Shown piece after piece: positions 1 through 9,634 of a stretch of DNA of 64,000 bases. The notes beneath the pieces are model-generated. The model saw only the letters and a program-made list of their open reading frames with translations, made no database searches and was not told the DNA's origin. This DNA comes from Rhodococcus sp. H36-A4. GTDB taxonomy: Bacteria; Actinomycetota; Actinomycetes; Mycobacteriales; Mycobacteriaceae. Where the stretch lies: positions 310,001 to 374,000 of the forward strand of contig NZ_JAPVLQ010000005.1 in NCBI RefSeq assembly GCF_027158005.1, written 5' to 3'. Position 1 is the stretch's first letter, and each line of letters begins with the position of its first letter. A program made the position numbers and the translations under genes.

Positions 1-1091
1 CGGCCCCCGAGTTCGAAACGTTGAAACCGTATCCGTAGTAGCCGGCGCGCGTGTCCGGGGTACCGGACGGGGACGAGACGATCTCGGCCGTCACTGCGGG
101 CAGCAGGGCATCGGGTCCGACGACCTGTTTGCCGTCGAACGTGCCGTCGGCAGCGAGCATCGTCATCCACTTCGCCATGTCGTTCGCCGAGGAACTAACC
201 CCACCTGCAGGCGACTGTGCGTCCGGTTCTCGCTGAAACTTTGCCTCGTACTCGCCGTCGAGCAGTACGTGTGGGACTGCGCGGTCGGTGCGGGCCAGGT
301 AGTCCGCGAATCGCGAACTGGTCGACGCCATACCGAGTGGGCCATAAATTGCGTCCTGGCTTAGGGTCTCCCAATCCTTGCCCGACGCCTGCGCTACCGC
401 TTCGGCACCAGCGGTGACGCCGAAGTTGGTGTAGTTGTACGTCGAGCGGAATGGATCCAGGGGAATGTCCTTCAGTCGCGCGAGTACTTGGCGGCGGTCG
501 TAGCCGATTTCTTCGAGGTTGTCGCCTGCGTGATCGGGTAGCCCGCTGCGGTGGGCGTAGAAATCGCCGACCGTGACGTTCTGGGTCACGTACGGATCCG
601 CGAGCGCGAACCACGGTAGCTCCGAGACCACGGGAGTTGTCCAATCGACGACTCCGCTACCGACCTGCGAAGCGACCACCGTCGAGCCGACGGACTTGGA
701 CAGCGATGCCAGCTGGAACACCGTGTCGCCGTCGACTGCATCGTCCTTACCGACCTCGCGCACACCGAATCCCTTGGAGTACAAGACTTCTCCCTTTTCG
801 GCGACGGCGATAGCCATTCCAGGGATTTTCGAGGTCTCCATCAGTTCGGCGGCGATGCCGTCGAGTTTGCCGACCGCATCGTCGATCTGCCCGTCGGGAA
901 CGTCGACGCCGGGCACCTGGCCTGGCGAGAGTCCGGAGTCCTCCTCCGCTGATGCTTCTGCTGTGGCGGTGGCTGTCGTGGTCACCGTTTCGGTGTCATT
1001 GGAGGAATTGGAGGATTCGGAGGAGCACCCGATGAGGGCCGTCATCGACGTGGCGAGAGCAAGGGCCAGATACATCTTCTTCGAGCGCATC
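1..1091 (-). CDS. Lipoprotein serine hydrolase, beta-lactamase/PBP-like (C-terminus beyond window edge)
   Basis: Predicted cell-envelope hydrolase of the class C beta-lactamase / DD-peptidase / esterase superfamily; the substrate cannot be told from sequence. The visible 363 residues begin with a short signal segment ending in a lipobox (LIGC), so Cys22 is probably lipidated and the enzyme anchored outside the membrane. A Ser/Thr/Ala-rich linker runs to about residue 55. The SxxK active-site motif is SLSK (Ser129, Lys132) and a YxN motif (YTN) starts at Tyr220. The third (HxG/KTG) motif is not seen because the gene runs off base 1. It is divergent from the desaturase-like gene, with 128 bp between. 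Family assignment is firm; a resistance role is not implied. Confidence 0.88.
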
Positions 1092-1219
1092 ACAGGAGTC
1101 CTCTCCAGGAGCGAATGGATTAGGAAGAGCGTAAACCCTGCTCGCGTGGGATTTGGGAGAATTCACAGAGGTCAGGGGCGCGAGGCTTGACGTTCGGTGG
1201 GAGGCGCTACGGTATTCGG

Positions 1220-2077
1220 ATGCCTACGAACTTGACTGACGGTGACCTGTTGCTCCGATTGGAGCCCGCCGTGGAAGAGAATCTGCGCCGACACATCGAA
1301 GAAGCAGAGGATTGGCACCCCCACGATTTCGCACCGTGGGACGACGGCAAGAACTTCGCGTTCCTCGGTGGCGAGGACTGGTCGGCGGAACAATCCCATC
1401 TCAGCGAGGTCGAGATCCTCTCCGCGACGGTCAGCGTCCTCGTTGCCGACAATCTGCCCGCCTACCATCGTGAACTGGCCCGTGCACTGACCGGCCAGGG
1501 CGCATGGTGGAAGTGGACCGGCCGGTGGACGTCGGAAGAGAATCGTCAGTCGATAGCGCTTCGCGACTTCCTGGTCTTGACACGCGCTGTCGACCCCGTC
1601 GCTCTCGAACGTGTTCGGATGGAAGAGATGACGAAGGGCTACGACGCGCCCAGCCTGCACGTTCTCGACATCCTCGCGCATTTTGCCGTGGACGAGTCCG
1701 CGGCCGTGCTGCGAAACAACAATACGATCGCACTCGGTGGCGACCCTGTTCTGGCCCAGATCTTGTCGAAGATCGCCCAGGACGATGCACTGCAGTCGAA
1801 GTTCTACGCGAACATGGTCTCCGAAGCACTCGGTGTCGCCCCCGACCAGACCGTGCGCGCTATCGCCGACCGCATCAACGGGTACTCGATCCCCGTGGTC
1901 GATCTGCCGGGTAAGGGCAACAGCACCGAATTGCTTGCCGACGCCGGTATCTACACGGTCGAGCAGCAGAGCGAGAAGGTGTTCAAGCCATTGTTGGCGG
2001 AGTGGAACATTTTCGGCCGCAACGACCTCGGCGACGAGGGCAACAAGGCGCGCGACGAGCTGAGCGCGTTCGCCTGA
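1220..2077 (+). CDS. Acyl-ACP desaturase-family (DesA2-like) protein with degraded diiron site
   Basis: 285 residues, close in length to M. tuberculosis DesA2 (about 275) and sharing its landmarks: FAFLGG near residue 47, an HRE segment ending at Glu85, EENR at 106-109 and MTKGY near 137. The family are ferritin-like diiron enzymes acting on acyl-ACP, with EExxH and DExxH ligand motifs. Here EENRH reads EENRQ (Gln110), DEVRH reads DDALQ (Asp189, Gln192), and the Glu expected about residue 157 is Val or shifted. Normal diiron chemistry is therefore doubtful. ATG at 1220 is preferred to an upstream GTG because TACGGT at 1208-1213 lies six bases before it, as in a leaderless mRNA. In M. tuberculosis, desA2 also lies just before fum and glpX. 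Confidence 0.85.
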   Translation: MPTNLTDGDLLLRLEPAVEENLRRHIEEAEDWHPHDFAPWDDGKNFAFLGGEDWSAEQSHLSEVEILSATVSVLVADNLPAYHRELARALTGQGAWWKWTGRWTSEENRQSIALRDFLVLTRAVDPVALERVRMEEMTKGYDAPSLHVLDILAHFAVDESAAVLRNNNTIALGGDPVLAQILSKIAQDDALQSKFYANMVSEALGVAPDQTVRAIADRINGYSIPVVDLPGKGNSTELLADAGIYTVEQQSEKVFKPLLAEWNIFGRNDLGDEGNKARDELSAFA

Positions 2078-2100
2078 GCTGAGCCTACTAACCCCTGAAC

Positions 2101-2151
2101 GCATGAGTGGTTCATTCATACGAAGCAATCGTATGAATGAACCACTCATGC
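2101..2151. terminator. Perfect 22-bp hairpin between convergent genes
   Basis: The arms 2101-2122 and 2130-2151 are perfectly complementary over 22 bases around a 7-base loop (AAGCAAT). It lies between the convergent desaturase-like gene and fumC and could end transcription from both sides. The stem is only moderately GC-rich and no T-run follows, so it is not a textbook intrinsic terminator. A mobile palindromic repeat is the alternative. Confidence 0.55.
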
Positions 2152-2223
2152 TAAGGCGAGGCGGCTACAACCGCCTACCAACGCCGCTTGTCTACCAGCG
2201 GCGCTTGTCTAACTGGGGTGACG

Positions 2224-3627
2224 TCAGTCCTTGACCTTCGCCATGGCCAAGACGTCGAGCCGCTTGTCGAGTTCTTCCTCGCTGAGCTTGTCGCCGATCA
2301 GCCCACGGTCGATGACCGTCTGACGAATCGTCTTCTTCTCCTTGAGTGCCTGCTTGGCGACGGCTGCGGCCTCCTCGTATCCGATGGCGGAGTTCAGCGG
2401 CGTCACGATGGACGGCGAGGACTCGGCAAGGGTCTTGAGGTGCTCGACGTTGGCGGTCAGCCCGCTGATGCACTTGTCGGCGAACAGTACCGAGACATTG
2501 GCGAGCAAGGTGAAGGACTCGAGCACGTTACGTGCCATCACAGGGATGTAGACGTTGAGCTCGAATGCACCAGAGGCGCCACCGAACGCGACGGCCGCAT
2601 CGTTGCCGACGACCTGCACGGCGACCTGTGTAACCGCTTCGGGCAGAACAGGATTGACCTTGCCGGGCATGATCGAGCTACCTGGCTGCAGGTCGGGAAG
2701 TGCCAGCTCACCGAGTCCGGTGAGTGGCCCCGAACCCATCCAGCGAATGTCGTTGGCAATCTTGGTCAGCGACACCGCGATGGTGCGCAGTGCGCCGGAT
2801 GCCTCGACGAGCCCGTCCCGGGCTGCCTGCGCCTCGAAAGCGTCCTTGGCAGGGGTCAGAGCATCGATTCCGGTGGACTTGACGAGTGCCGCAACAACTT
2901 TCGGACCGAAGCCGTCGGGAGCATTGAGGCCGGTGCCTACCGCGGTGCCGCCGATAGGGAGTTCACCCAAACGGGGCAGGGTTGCCTCGACGCGCTCGAT
3001 ACCGGCTTCGATCTGGCGGGCGTACCCGCCGAACTCCTGGCCGAGAGTGACCGGAACAGCATCCATCAGGTGCGTGCGTCCGGACTTGACCACTGTCTTC
3101 CACTCGACGGCCTTCGCGGCCAGCGCGGAATGCAGGTGCTTCAGTGCAGGCACCAGCGAAGTGACCGCTGCCTCGGTCGCGGCGACGTGGGTAGCCGTCG
3201 GGAAAGTATCGTTCGAAGACTGCGACATGTTGACGTGGTCGTTGGGGTGCACCTCCACTCCCTTCGCCTTGGCGATCGACGCGATGACCTCGTTGGCATT
3301 CATGTTGGAGCTGGTTCCCGAACCGGTCTGGAAGACGTCGATGGGGAACTGGTCGTCGTGCAGACCTTCGGCGATTTCGTTCGCGGCCGCGATGATCGCG
3401 TCGGCAAGCGTGCCGTCGAGCAGTCCGAGGTCCCTGTTTACCTGCGCGCACGCTGCTTTGAGGAGGCCCATCGCGCGGATCTGAGTGCGCTCGAGCGGAC
3501 GGCCGGAGATGGGGAAGTTCTCGACCGCTCGCTGCGTCTGAGCACGCCAGAGTGCATCGATCGGTACGCGAACCTCTCCCATGGTGTCGTGCTCGATCCG
3601 GAATTGCTGTTCGTCTGTCTGCGTCAT
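2224..3627 (-). CDS. fumC: Fumarate hydratase, class II
   Basis: Interconverts fumarate and L-malate in the TCA cycle (cytoplasmic homotetramer in the family). At 467 residues it has full family length. The superfamily signature [11 protein letters not shown] spans about residues 316-326 and carries the mobile-loop catalytic serine (Ser318). The GRTHLMDA segment holds His186, and GSGTSSNMN lies at 102-110. It is the second gene on this strand after glpX, 64 bp downstream, the fum-glpX pairing of mycobacteria. The family is oxygen-stable and iron-free. Nothing is missing. Confidence 0.98.
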   Translation of the reverse strand: MTQTDEQQFRIEHDTMGEVRVPIDALWRAQTQRAVENFPISGRPLERTQIRAMGLLKAACAQVNRDLGLLDGTLADAIIAAANEIAEGLHDDQFPIDVFQTGSGTSSNMNANEVIASIAKAKGVEVHPNDHVNMSQSSNDTFPTATHVAATEAAVTSLVPALKHLHSALAAKAVEWKTVVKSGRTHLMDAVPVTLGQEFGGYARQIEAGIERVEATLPRLGELPIGGTAVGTGLNAPDGFGPKVVAALVKSTGIDALTPAKDAFEAQAARDGLVEASGALRTIAVSLTKIANDIRWMGSGPLTGLGELALPDLQPGSSIMPGKVNPVLPEAVTQVAVQVVGNDAAVAFGGASGAFELNVYIPVMARNVLESFTLLANVSVLFADKCISGLTANVEHLKTLAESSPSIVTPLNSAIGYEEAAAVAKQALKEKKTIRQTVIDRGLIGDKLSEEELDKRLDVLAMAKVKD

Positions 3628-3691
3628 GAGCCTTACTTTGCCAGTTAGGTACGGGTAATTGTCGTGCTGGGTCAGCGCACTGGTCGGACCG

Positions 3692-4732
3692 TCAGAAAGA
3701 AGGAGCCTGACCGCTCGTGTCGCCGTCGAAATCGACCGAGGAGTACTCGCGCAGCTTCTCGAGGCGGTGGTACGCGTCGATCATTCGAACGGTGCCGGAC
3801 TTGGAGCGCATCACGATGGACTGAGTGTGCGCACCGCCGCCCGCGTAGCGCACACCGCGCAGCAGGTCGCCGTCGGTGACGCCGGTAGCGGTGAAGAATA
3901 CGTTTTCACCCGAGACCAAGTCGATGGTGTTGAGAACGCGATCGAGGTCGTGGCCTGCGTCGATCGCTTTCTGCTTCTCTTCGTCATCCATCGGGGCGAG
4001 GCGGCCCTGTAGGGCGCCGTCCATGCAACGCATCGCAGCGGCAGCGATAATGCCCTCAGGGGTGCCGCCGATGCCGATCAGCAGATCCGTGCCGGAATCG
4101 GGACGTGCGGCCGCGATCGCGCCTGCGACGTCACCGTCGGAGATGAGCCGGATGCGTGATCCGGCGTCACGAACGGCCTGAATCAGTTCTGCGTGACGGG
4201 GGCGGTCCAGGATGCACACGGTGACGTCGGATGCGGATCCCTTCTTGACCTTGGCGATCCGAGCGATGTTCTCGGCTACCGGAGCTGTGATGTCGATGAC
4301 ATCGGCGTAGTCGGGTCCGACGGCAATCTTCTCCATGTAGAACACCGCCGAGGGGTCGAACATGGCTCCGCGCTCGGCGACGGCCAGCACGGAGATCGCG
4401 TTCGGCATGCCCTTGGCCATGAGCGTGGTTCCGTCGACCGGGTCGACAGCGAAGTCGACCTCCGGTCCGTTGCCGTTGCCGACCTGCTCGCCGTTGTACA
4501 GCATCGGCGCTTCGTCCTTCTCGCCTTCGCCGATCACGACGACACCGCGCATGGAGACCGAGCTGACCAGCTGACGCATAGCGTCCACCGCTGCTCCGTC
4601 GCCGCCTTCCTTGTCGCCACGTCCCACCCAGCGGCCCGAGGCGAGTGCGCCGGCCTCTGTGACTCGTACGAGTTCTAGGGCGAGGTTGCGATCTGGCGCC
4701 ATGGCGCGGGTGGACTCGGTGCTGGTCGTCAT
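3692..4732 (-). CDS. glpX: Fructose-1,6-bisphosphatase, class II (GlpX)
   Basis: Removes the 1-phosphate of fructose 1,6-bisphosphate, the committed step of gluconeogenesis; GlpX is the usual FBPase in mycobacteria and relatives. The 346 residues show the metal-binding segment DPVDGTT at about 97-103, the [11 protein letters not shown] stretch near 68-78 and GIGGTPEG further on, all typical of the lithium-sensitive phosphatase fold. The ATG start gives the normal family length. It is upstream of fumC on the same strand, probably co-transcribed, and divergent from the DUF4245 gene across 122 bp. Confidence 0.97.
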   Translation of the reverse strand: MTTSTESTRAMAPDRNLALELVRVTEAGALASGRWVGRGDKEGGDGAAVDAMRQLVSSVSMRGVVVIGEGEKDEAPMLYNGEQVGNGNGPEVDFAVDPVDGTTLMAKGMPNAISVLAVAERGAMFDPSAVFYMEKIAVGPDYADVIDITAPVAENIARIAKVKKGSASDVTVCILDRPRHAELIQAVRDAGSRIRLISDGDVAGAIAAARPDSGTDLLIGIGGTPEGIIAAAAMRCMDGALQGRLAPMDDEEKQKAIDAGHDLDRVLNTIDLVSGENVFFTATGVTDGDLLRGVRYAGGGAHTQSIVMRSKSGTVRMIDAYHRLEKLREYSSVDFDGDTSGQAPSF

Positions 4733-4854
4733 CGGTTTGTAGCCTCCTGGTAGGTGGGGGTCTTACCCAGCGCGATTATCTCATTCAGCGCCGTTGTCCG
4801 CCGCGGAGGGCATGCGCCGACCCGGCATCGACGTCCAGCGGGGATACTGGAGGC

Positions 4855-5424
4855 GTGGCGAACAGTAAACCCCGGATCCTGAACAACAACCGTGACATGG
4901 TCTGGTCACTCATTCCGCTCGTGATCGCCTGTCTGCTGATTGCCGGAATCGCCAGTCAGTGCTCGTTGAGCCCGGGCGGACCGACGCAGGGACCGATCCC
5001 GAACTTCGATGTGGACGCGGCCATGCAGTACGACGCGTCCGAGCTCGACTTCCCGATCCGCAACCCCAAGGTCCCCGACGACTGGACGCCGAACTCGGGA
5101 AGTCGCGGATCGATCGCAGGCGATCAGGGTGGAGACACCAGCACGGTCGGTTACATCTCCGATGCCGGGCGTTACAACCGGCTCACACAGTCGAACGCAA
5201 GTGAAGACGTGCTCGTGCCGTTCGCTGTCGGTGAGCCGCGATTCGCCTCGGGAACTCAGTCGATCGACGGCAAGGAGTGGGTCGTCTACACGCAGCAGAG
5301 CGAAGAGCCGGTGTGGGTGACCGATCTGGGCGACGTGCGCCTGCTCATCACCGGTAGCGGATCGTCCGAAGAATTCACCACGCTCGCCGCTGCGACCACC
5401 GAAGCGACACCCCTGACCCCCTGA
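4855..5424 (+). CDS. DUF4245 membrane-anchored protein
   Basis: 189 residues with one hydrophobic segment at about 17-37 after a basic N-terminus and an extracytoplasmic C-terminal domain, matching the actinobacterial DUF4245 family, whose function is unknown. The position, divergent from glpX and convergent with xseB, is that of M. tuberculosis Rv1100. Start is GTG: GATACT at 4843-4848 stands six bases before it, consistent with a leaderless transcript, and the GGAGG overlapping this stretch is too close to act as a ribosome site. No catalytic motif is visible. Confidence 0.85.
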   Translation: MANSKPRILNNNRDMVWSLIPLVIACLLIAGIASQCSLSPGGPTQGPIPNFDVDAAMQYDASELDFPIRNPKVPDDWTPNSGSRGSIAGDQGGDTSTVGYISDAGRYNRLTQSNASEDVLVPFAVGEPRFASGTQSIDGKEWVVYTQQSEEPVWVTDLGDVRLLITGSGSSEEFTTLAAATTEATPLTP

Positions 5425-5443
5425 GTCGACGCCTTGTCGAGGG

Positions 5444-5659
5444 TCAGTCCTGGTCCTTCACGTGAGCGAGGGCATTCTCGACGCGCTTGCGTGCACCGGC
5501 GAGGTGCTCCTCGCAGCGGGTCGCGAGTGATTCGCCTCTTTCCCACAAGGCGAGCGATGCGTCGAGGTCGAGGCCACCCTGTTCGAGAACCTTCACCACG
5601 TCGACCAGTTCGTCCCGGGCAGCCTCGTAGCCCATTTCTTCGATCGGTGTTTCAGTCAA
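5444..5659 (-). CDS. xseB: Exodeoxyribonuclease VII small subunit
   Basis: 71-residue XseB, which binds in several copies to XseA to form exonuclease VII, a single-strand-specific DNase acting from both ends. The core [14 protein letters not shown] and the [13 protein letters not shown] segment are the family hallmarks, predicted to form two helices. It follows xseA by 10 bp on the same strand. Its 3' end faces the DUF4245 gene with a 19-bp gap. Confidence 0.95.
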   Translation of the reverse strand: MTETPIEEMGYEAARDELVDVVKVLEQGGLDLDASLALWERGESLATRCEEHLAGARKRVENALAHVKDQD

Positions 5660-5669
5660 GAGTTTTCTC

Positions 5670-6923
5670 CTATCGAACTTTGCCCATGACCGCGGCAGTC
5701 ACTGCGCCGTCGGCCACTCGTACACGGATCTGTGTTCCTGGCGGTGCGTCGTCGACCGAACGCAACACTTCGGGATCGCCGCCGGTGACCATGCGTTGCA
5801 CGACGGCGTAGCCACGCGCCAGTGTCGCTGCCGGCCCTAGGGCCTGCGATCGATTTCGTAAGTGCTCTACCAGGGTTTGCTGTTTCACTAGTTCGCGCAG
5901 AACGTCACGCCGGGTTGCCTCACGCAGCCGTGTGACTTCCTCGCCGCGTCGCTCGATACCTGCGATCGGATCGGAAAGGACCGGACGATGCCGGATCATC
6001 TCGAGCCCGCGCGCTTCTCTGGCCACCCAGTTTCGTAGCGCAGCAGCAGTTCTGGACCTCAGGTCGGTGACGAGATTCTGCTCGGCGACAGCGTCGGGCA
6101 CCACCAACTTGGCAGCGTCGGTCGGAGTCGCGGCACGTAGGTCGGCGACGTGATCGCTGAGCGGGCTGTCCGGTTCGTGTCCGATGGCGCTGACGATCGG
6201 TGTGGTCGCGGCCGAGATCGCGCGGCACAGCGCCTCGTCGGAGAACGGCAGCAGATCTTCGACGCTACCGCCCCCGCGGGCAAGGATGATGACGTCGACG
6301 GCACTGTCGTCGTTGAGTTCCTTCAAAGCGCCGAGGATCGCCGGCACTGCCTGCGGGCCCTGTACCGGAGTGTGTCTGACTTCGAATCGCACTGCCGGCC
6401 AACGCCTTTGTGCAACGGTCAGAACGTCCTTCTCGGCGGCACTTGCGCGTGCGGTGATCAGTCCGATCGTGCCGGGGAGAAATGGAAGTGGCCGTTTGAG
6501 GCGCGGATCGAACAGGCCTTCGGCAGCCAGGAGGCTGCGTAGGCGTTCGACGCGGGCGAGTAGTTCGCCGACGCCGACGGCTCGAATATCGGTGGCACGC
6601 AACGAGACTGTGCCTCGGCCGGTGTAGAAAGACAGTTTGCCGTACAGGATGACCTGCGCGCCCTCGGTCAGTGGGACCGGTGACCGCTCCAGCAGTTGCG
6701 GCGAGCAAGTGACCGACAGTGACATGTCGGCCGACGGGTCACGCAGGACTAGAAATGCGGTCCGTGTACCGGGCCTGGCATTGATCTGGGTCAGCTGGCC
6801 TTCGACCCAGATGCTGCCTAGACGGTCGATCCACCCTGCGACCTTCATCGCTACCGTGCGGACCGGCCACGGCTCTTCGGCGCTACTCGGACCGGGGCCC
6901 GACGTCTGATTGGTTGCGCTCAC
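5670..6923 (-). CDS. xseA: Exodeoxyribonuclease VII large subunit
   Basis: Catalytic subunit of exonuclease VII (417 residues). The order is N-terminal OB fold (roughly 20-120, with the WVEGQLTQ stretch), the nuclease domain with [13 protein letters not shown], the [11 protein letters not shown] motif and [12 protein letters not shown], then a helical C-terminal part. The extended GGG and IGHE motifs are those expected of active XseA. The start overlaps the stop of the upstream lipid-droplet gene by 4 bp (ATGA), indicating translational coupling. The order xseB-xseA-Rv1109c-like-ispH matches M. tuberculosis. Confidence 0.97.
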   Translation of the reverse strand: MSATNQTSGPGPSSAEEPWPVRTVAMKVAGWIDRLGSIWVEGQLTQINARPGTRTAFLVLRDPSADMSLSVTCSPQLLERSPVPLTEGAQVILYGKLSFYTGRGTVSLRATDIRAVGVGELLARVERLRSLLAAEGLFDPRLKRPLPFLPGTIGLITARASAAEKDVLTVAQRRWPAVRFEVRHTPVQGPQAVPAILGALKELNDDSAVDVIILARGGGSVEDLLPFSDEALCRAISAATTPIVSAIGHEPDSPLSDHVADLRAATPTDAAKLVVPDAVAEQNLVTDLRSRTAAALRNWVAREARGLEMIRHRPVLSDPIAGIERRGEEVTRLREATRRDVLRELVKQQTLVEHLRNRSQALGPAATLARGYAVVQRMVTGGDPEVLRSVDDAPPGTQIRVRVADGAVTAAVMGKVR

Positions 6924-7498
6924 TTGGCTTTCGCTGTGGTGATTCGGTTCTCCAGCATTGTCAGAAACGGAGGGCGTGCGCGCGAATCGGCCTCGTAGTC
7001 GAGGAGCGTCTCCAAGTCATCGAGCGACAGGGTACGTAGACGAGCACGCAACTGTGCGAGCGCCAGAGCGTCGTAATCGACGAGGTCGACGATCTCCGGT
7101 CGCGCGGTGGACGTCTCGGCCTGCACTTCTTCCTCGACATCGGCCGGCGGAGTCGAGTACAGCGCAAAACGACCGGTCGCAGCGACAGGCTCGTGGTCCG
7201 GGACGTCGAGCTCTTCGTCGTCGTTCAGCGATGGCGGGGTGGCATGGTCATCGTCGAACACAGCCCAGGAAGGCTGCTCCTGAGCGGGGGTTGCGACGAG
7301 AGGTAGCGACGAGATGGCCTCGTCACCCTTGATTGCGAGAGCGGTGACTTGCTGTTGAAGGCGCATCGAGCCGGCCAATATTTCGCTGACGACCGTCATC
7401 GGAAAGGTGACCGCGGTACCGGGGAGCTTGCGCGCCTCTTCGACGACGGTTACCACCACGCCCGCGGCCACACGTGCAGCAAAAGGGACACGAGTCAT
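6920..7498 (-). CDS. Lipid droplet-associated protein (Rv1109c-like)
   Basis: 192-residue protein recognised mainly by position (between xseA and divergent ispH) and by its N-terminus, an amphipathic/hydrophobic stretch over about the first 35 residues ([16 protein letters not shown]...) that could lie on a lipid surface. The middle is acidic and low in complexity (about 80-135). A helical C-terminal segment with repeated Leu-Asp-Asp-Leu patterns is conserved in actinobacterial homologues. Mycolic-acid bacteria that store triacylglycerol keep such proteins on lipid bodies; that role here is inferred. The frame stays open beyond 7498 but would run antisense to ispH, so ATG 7498 is used. Confidence 0.75.
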   Translation of the reverse strand: MTRVPFAARVAAGVVVTVVEEARKLPGTAVTFPMTVVSEILAGSMRLQQQVTALAIKGDEAISSLPLVATPAQEQPSWAVFDDDHATPPSLNDDEELDVPDHEPVAATGRFALYSTPPADVEEEVQAETSTARPEIVDLVDYDALALAQLRARLRTLSLDDLETLLDYEADSRARPPFLTMLENRITTAKAK

Positions 7499-7594
7499 GT
7501 TCACAGCCTGCCTGATGTCCAGGCATTTGGGTAGCCGACAGGCGGGTCGCCCACTAGTCGGAATCGCGGCGCCCTGCTCACGTATCCTGTAGTC

Positions 7595-8605
7595 ATGTCT
7601 TCGGCTGTTCCACTGAACCTGGGTATCGCACGTCCATCGGGCGCTGATTCCGCCCCTTACACCGGAGGAAAACGAGTACTCCTGGCAGAGCCTCGCGGCT
7701 ACTGCGCCGGCGTCGATCGCGCGGTCGAGACCGTGGAGAAGGCGCTGGAGCAGCATGGTGCGCCGGTGTACGTCCGTAAGGAGATCGTGCACAACCGGCA
7801 TGTCGTCGAGACGCTGGCCGATCGCGGCGCCGTCTTCGTCGACGAGACCGACGAGGTGCCTGAAGGCTCCCTGCTGGTGTTCTCCGCGCACGGCGTTTCG
7901 CCCGCAGTACACGCTTCGGCCGCGGATCGTCAGCTCCGCACCATCGACGCCACCTGCCCTCTCGTCACCAAGGTTCATCAGGAAGCCAAGCGATTCGCCC
8001 GCGACGACTACGACATCCTGCTGATCGGCCACGAAGGTCATGAGGAAGTCGAAGGCACTGCCGGTGAGGCACCTGAGCATGTGCAGCTCGTAGACGGACC
8101 GGACTCTGTCGACGACGTCACCGTGCGTGATCCGAACAAGGTCATCTGGCTGTCGCAGACCACACTCAGCGTCGACGAGACGATGCTCACGGTCGCGCGT
8201 CTACGTGAGCGCTTCCCGACATTGCAGGATCCACCGAGCGACGACATTTGCTACGCGACACAGAACCGTCAGGTCGCGGTGAAGGTGATGGCACCCGAGT
8301 GCGATCTGGTGATCGTCGTCGGGTCGACGAACTCCTCCAACTCGGTCCGGCTCGTAGAAGTGGCACTCTCCGCTGGTGCGCGTGCCAGCTACCTCGTCGA
8401 TTACGCCAAAGAGATCGATCTGGCCTGGCTGGACGGAGTGCAGACTGTCGGCATCACTTCGGGTGCGTCGGTACCGGAGATTCTTGTACAGGGAGTCATC
8501 GATCTGCTGTCCGAGCACGGCTATGCCGATGTGCAGCCCGTGACCACTGCCAACGAAACCCTCGTCTTCTCACTGCCGCGCGAGCTTCGGCCGACCAAGG
8601 CCTGA
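7595..8605 (+). CDS. ispH: 4-Hydroxy-3-methylbut-2-enyl diphosphate reductase
   Basis: Last enzyme of the MEP isoprenoid pathway, reducing HMBPP to IPP and DMAPP with an Fe-S cluster. The 336 residues carry the three cluster cysteines in [12 protein letters not shown] (Cys37), [11 protein letters not shown] and [11 protein letters not shown], plus the HGVSP and [11 protein letters not shown] substrate-binding segments. The N-terminal 25 residues are extra to the catalytic core, as is common in actinobacteria. TATCCT at 7583-7588 six bases before the ATG suggests a leaderless start. It is divergent from the lipid-droplet gene. Confidence 0.97.
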   Translation: MSSAVPLNLGIARPSGADSAPYTGGKRVLLAEPRGYCAGVDRAVETVEKALEQHGAPVYVRKEIVHNRHVVETLADRGAVFVDETDEVPEGSLLVFSAHGVSPAVHASAADRQLRTIDATCPLVTKVHQEAKRFARDDYDILLIGHEGHEEVEGTAGEAPEHVQLVDGPDSVDDVTVRDPNKVIWLSQTTLSVDETMLTVARLRERFPTLQDPPSDDICYATQNRQVAVKVMAPECDLVIVVGSTNSSNSVRLVEVALSAGARASYLVDYAKEIDLAWLDGVQTVGITSGASVPEILVQGVIDLLSEHGYADVQPVTTANETLVFSLPRELRPTKA

Positions 8606-8633
8606 TCGACTTTCGGCCTTCGGTCGAGCCGAG

Positions 8634-9614
8634 TCAGGGTTCGGTGCGGTCCCGGTAGCGAACCTGCGGGACCGGATGCGGCGGGACATGTGCGCTTGCC
8701 GGGGCAGCACGGGGCGCTGCATACGGATCGATGTCAGGTTGGCGGGGCGTCCGTGGCTGCGTCGGTCGGGGTGCTGCCCGCCTCGGCGGGAGCGGCGCCC
8801 GATCTGCGTCGACCGGTTCGGGGCGATACGGGTCGGCGCGATTCAGGTCGGCGCGATTCCGGTCAGCGGCAGGGCGGTCGTACGAGGGCTCGACGCGTTC
8901 GCGGCGCGCACGACGGCCTTCCGTGCTCGGACGCCTCTCGGTGCTCGGACGGTCTTCGGTGCTCGGACGGCTCCCGCGGCCCTCGGTGCCGGGACGGCGT
9001 GCGTCGGTACTTCGGCGCCGACCGTCGGTCGGTTGGCTGTCGTACGCGGCTCCCCGTCCGGAGATTCGGTCCTCTGGAGTGCGCGCTGAAGCCGGCGCGC
9101 TCTTCGTCTTCGGCTTGGAATCTCTCGTACGGTCACGTTGCTTGGCCCTGTCACGAACCGCACGAGTGGGGGCGTGAGTGGACTGCCGTTTGAGGTAGAT
9201 GCGTGCACCGCCGATCCCGATCGCCAGGACGGTGCCGAGCAGCATCAACGGAAAACGATTGACGAGGGGAATAGCGACATTCAGCAGAATGTCTTTCACG
9301 CCAGTTCCTGGATTCTCGGTGAAGTACTGATACGCCAGAGGTACCGCCGCGAACAGGATCAGCGGAGCCTGGACCAGTGCAGTGAAGAGGCCCCGGTATC
9401 GAACCAGGACAACTGCGGCAACTACACCGATGATGTAGAAACAGGCGAAGGCAGAGGTCAGCTCGGTGCCGCGGGCAGCGTCGATGACGAATCCGAGAAA
9501 ACTGGCGCCACCTGCGATAGCCACCGCCCCCCACGCTGGGACGCCGGGCACTGATGCGAGGGCTGAACGTTGATCCAGCGGAACCCCGGAACGGGCACGT
9601 TGGGATGTAGACAC
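8634..9614 (-). CDS. DUF6542 membrane protein with long Arg-rich disordered tail
   Basis: 326 residues with two parts. Residues about 25-140 contain four hydrophobic segments, the pattern of the actinobacterial DUF6542 domain. From about 155 to the end the protein is low-complexity, rich in Arg, Pro, Ser, Thr and Asp, with short internal repeats (RPSTE three to four times, then NRAD-type units), and is probably an intrinsically disordered cytoplasmic tail. Start is GTG. Its position next to ispH fits Rv1111c. Function unknown; it ends 28 bp from convergent ispH. Confidence 0.8.
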   Translation of the reverse strand: MSTSQRARSGVPLDQRSALASVPGVPAWGAVAIAGGASFLGFVIDAARGTELTSAFACFYIIGVVAAVVLVRYRGLFTALVQAPLILFAAVPLAYQYFTENPGTGVKDILLNVAIPLVNRFPLMLLGTVLAIGIGGARIYLKRQSTHAPTRAVRDRAKQRDRTRDSKPKTKSAPASARTPEDRISGRGAAYDSQPTDGRRRSTDARRPGTEGRGSRPSTEDRPSTERRPSTEGRRARRERVEPSYDRPAADRNRADLNRADPYRPEPVDADRAPLPPRRAAPRPTQPRTPRQPDIDPYAAPRAAPASAHVPPHPVPQVRYRDRTEP

Positions 9615-9634
9615 CCACCGAGATTAGCGGCTGA

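Noticed and set aside
2188-3648. Plus-strand frame opposite fumC
   Set aside because: Antisense shadow of fumC, which has all family motifs.
7499-8080. Long N-terminal extension of the lipid-droplet protein
   Set aside because: It runs antisense to ispH, a certain gene, and has no family sequence.
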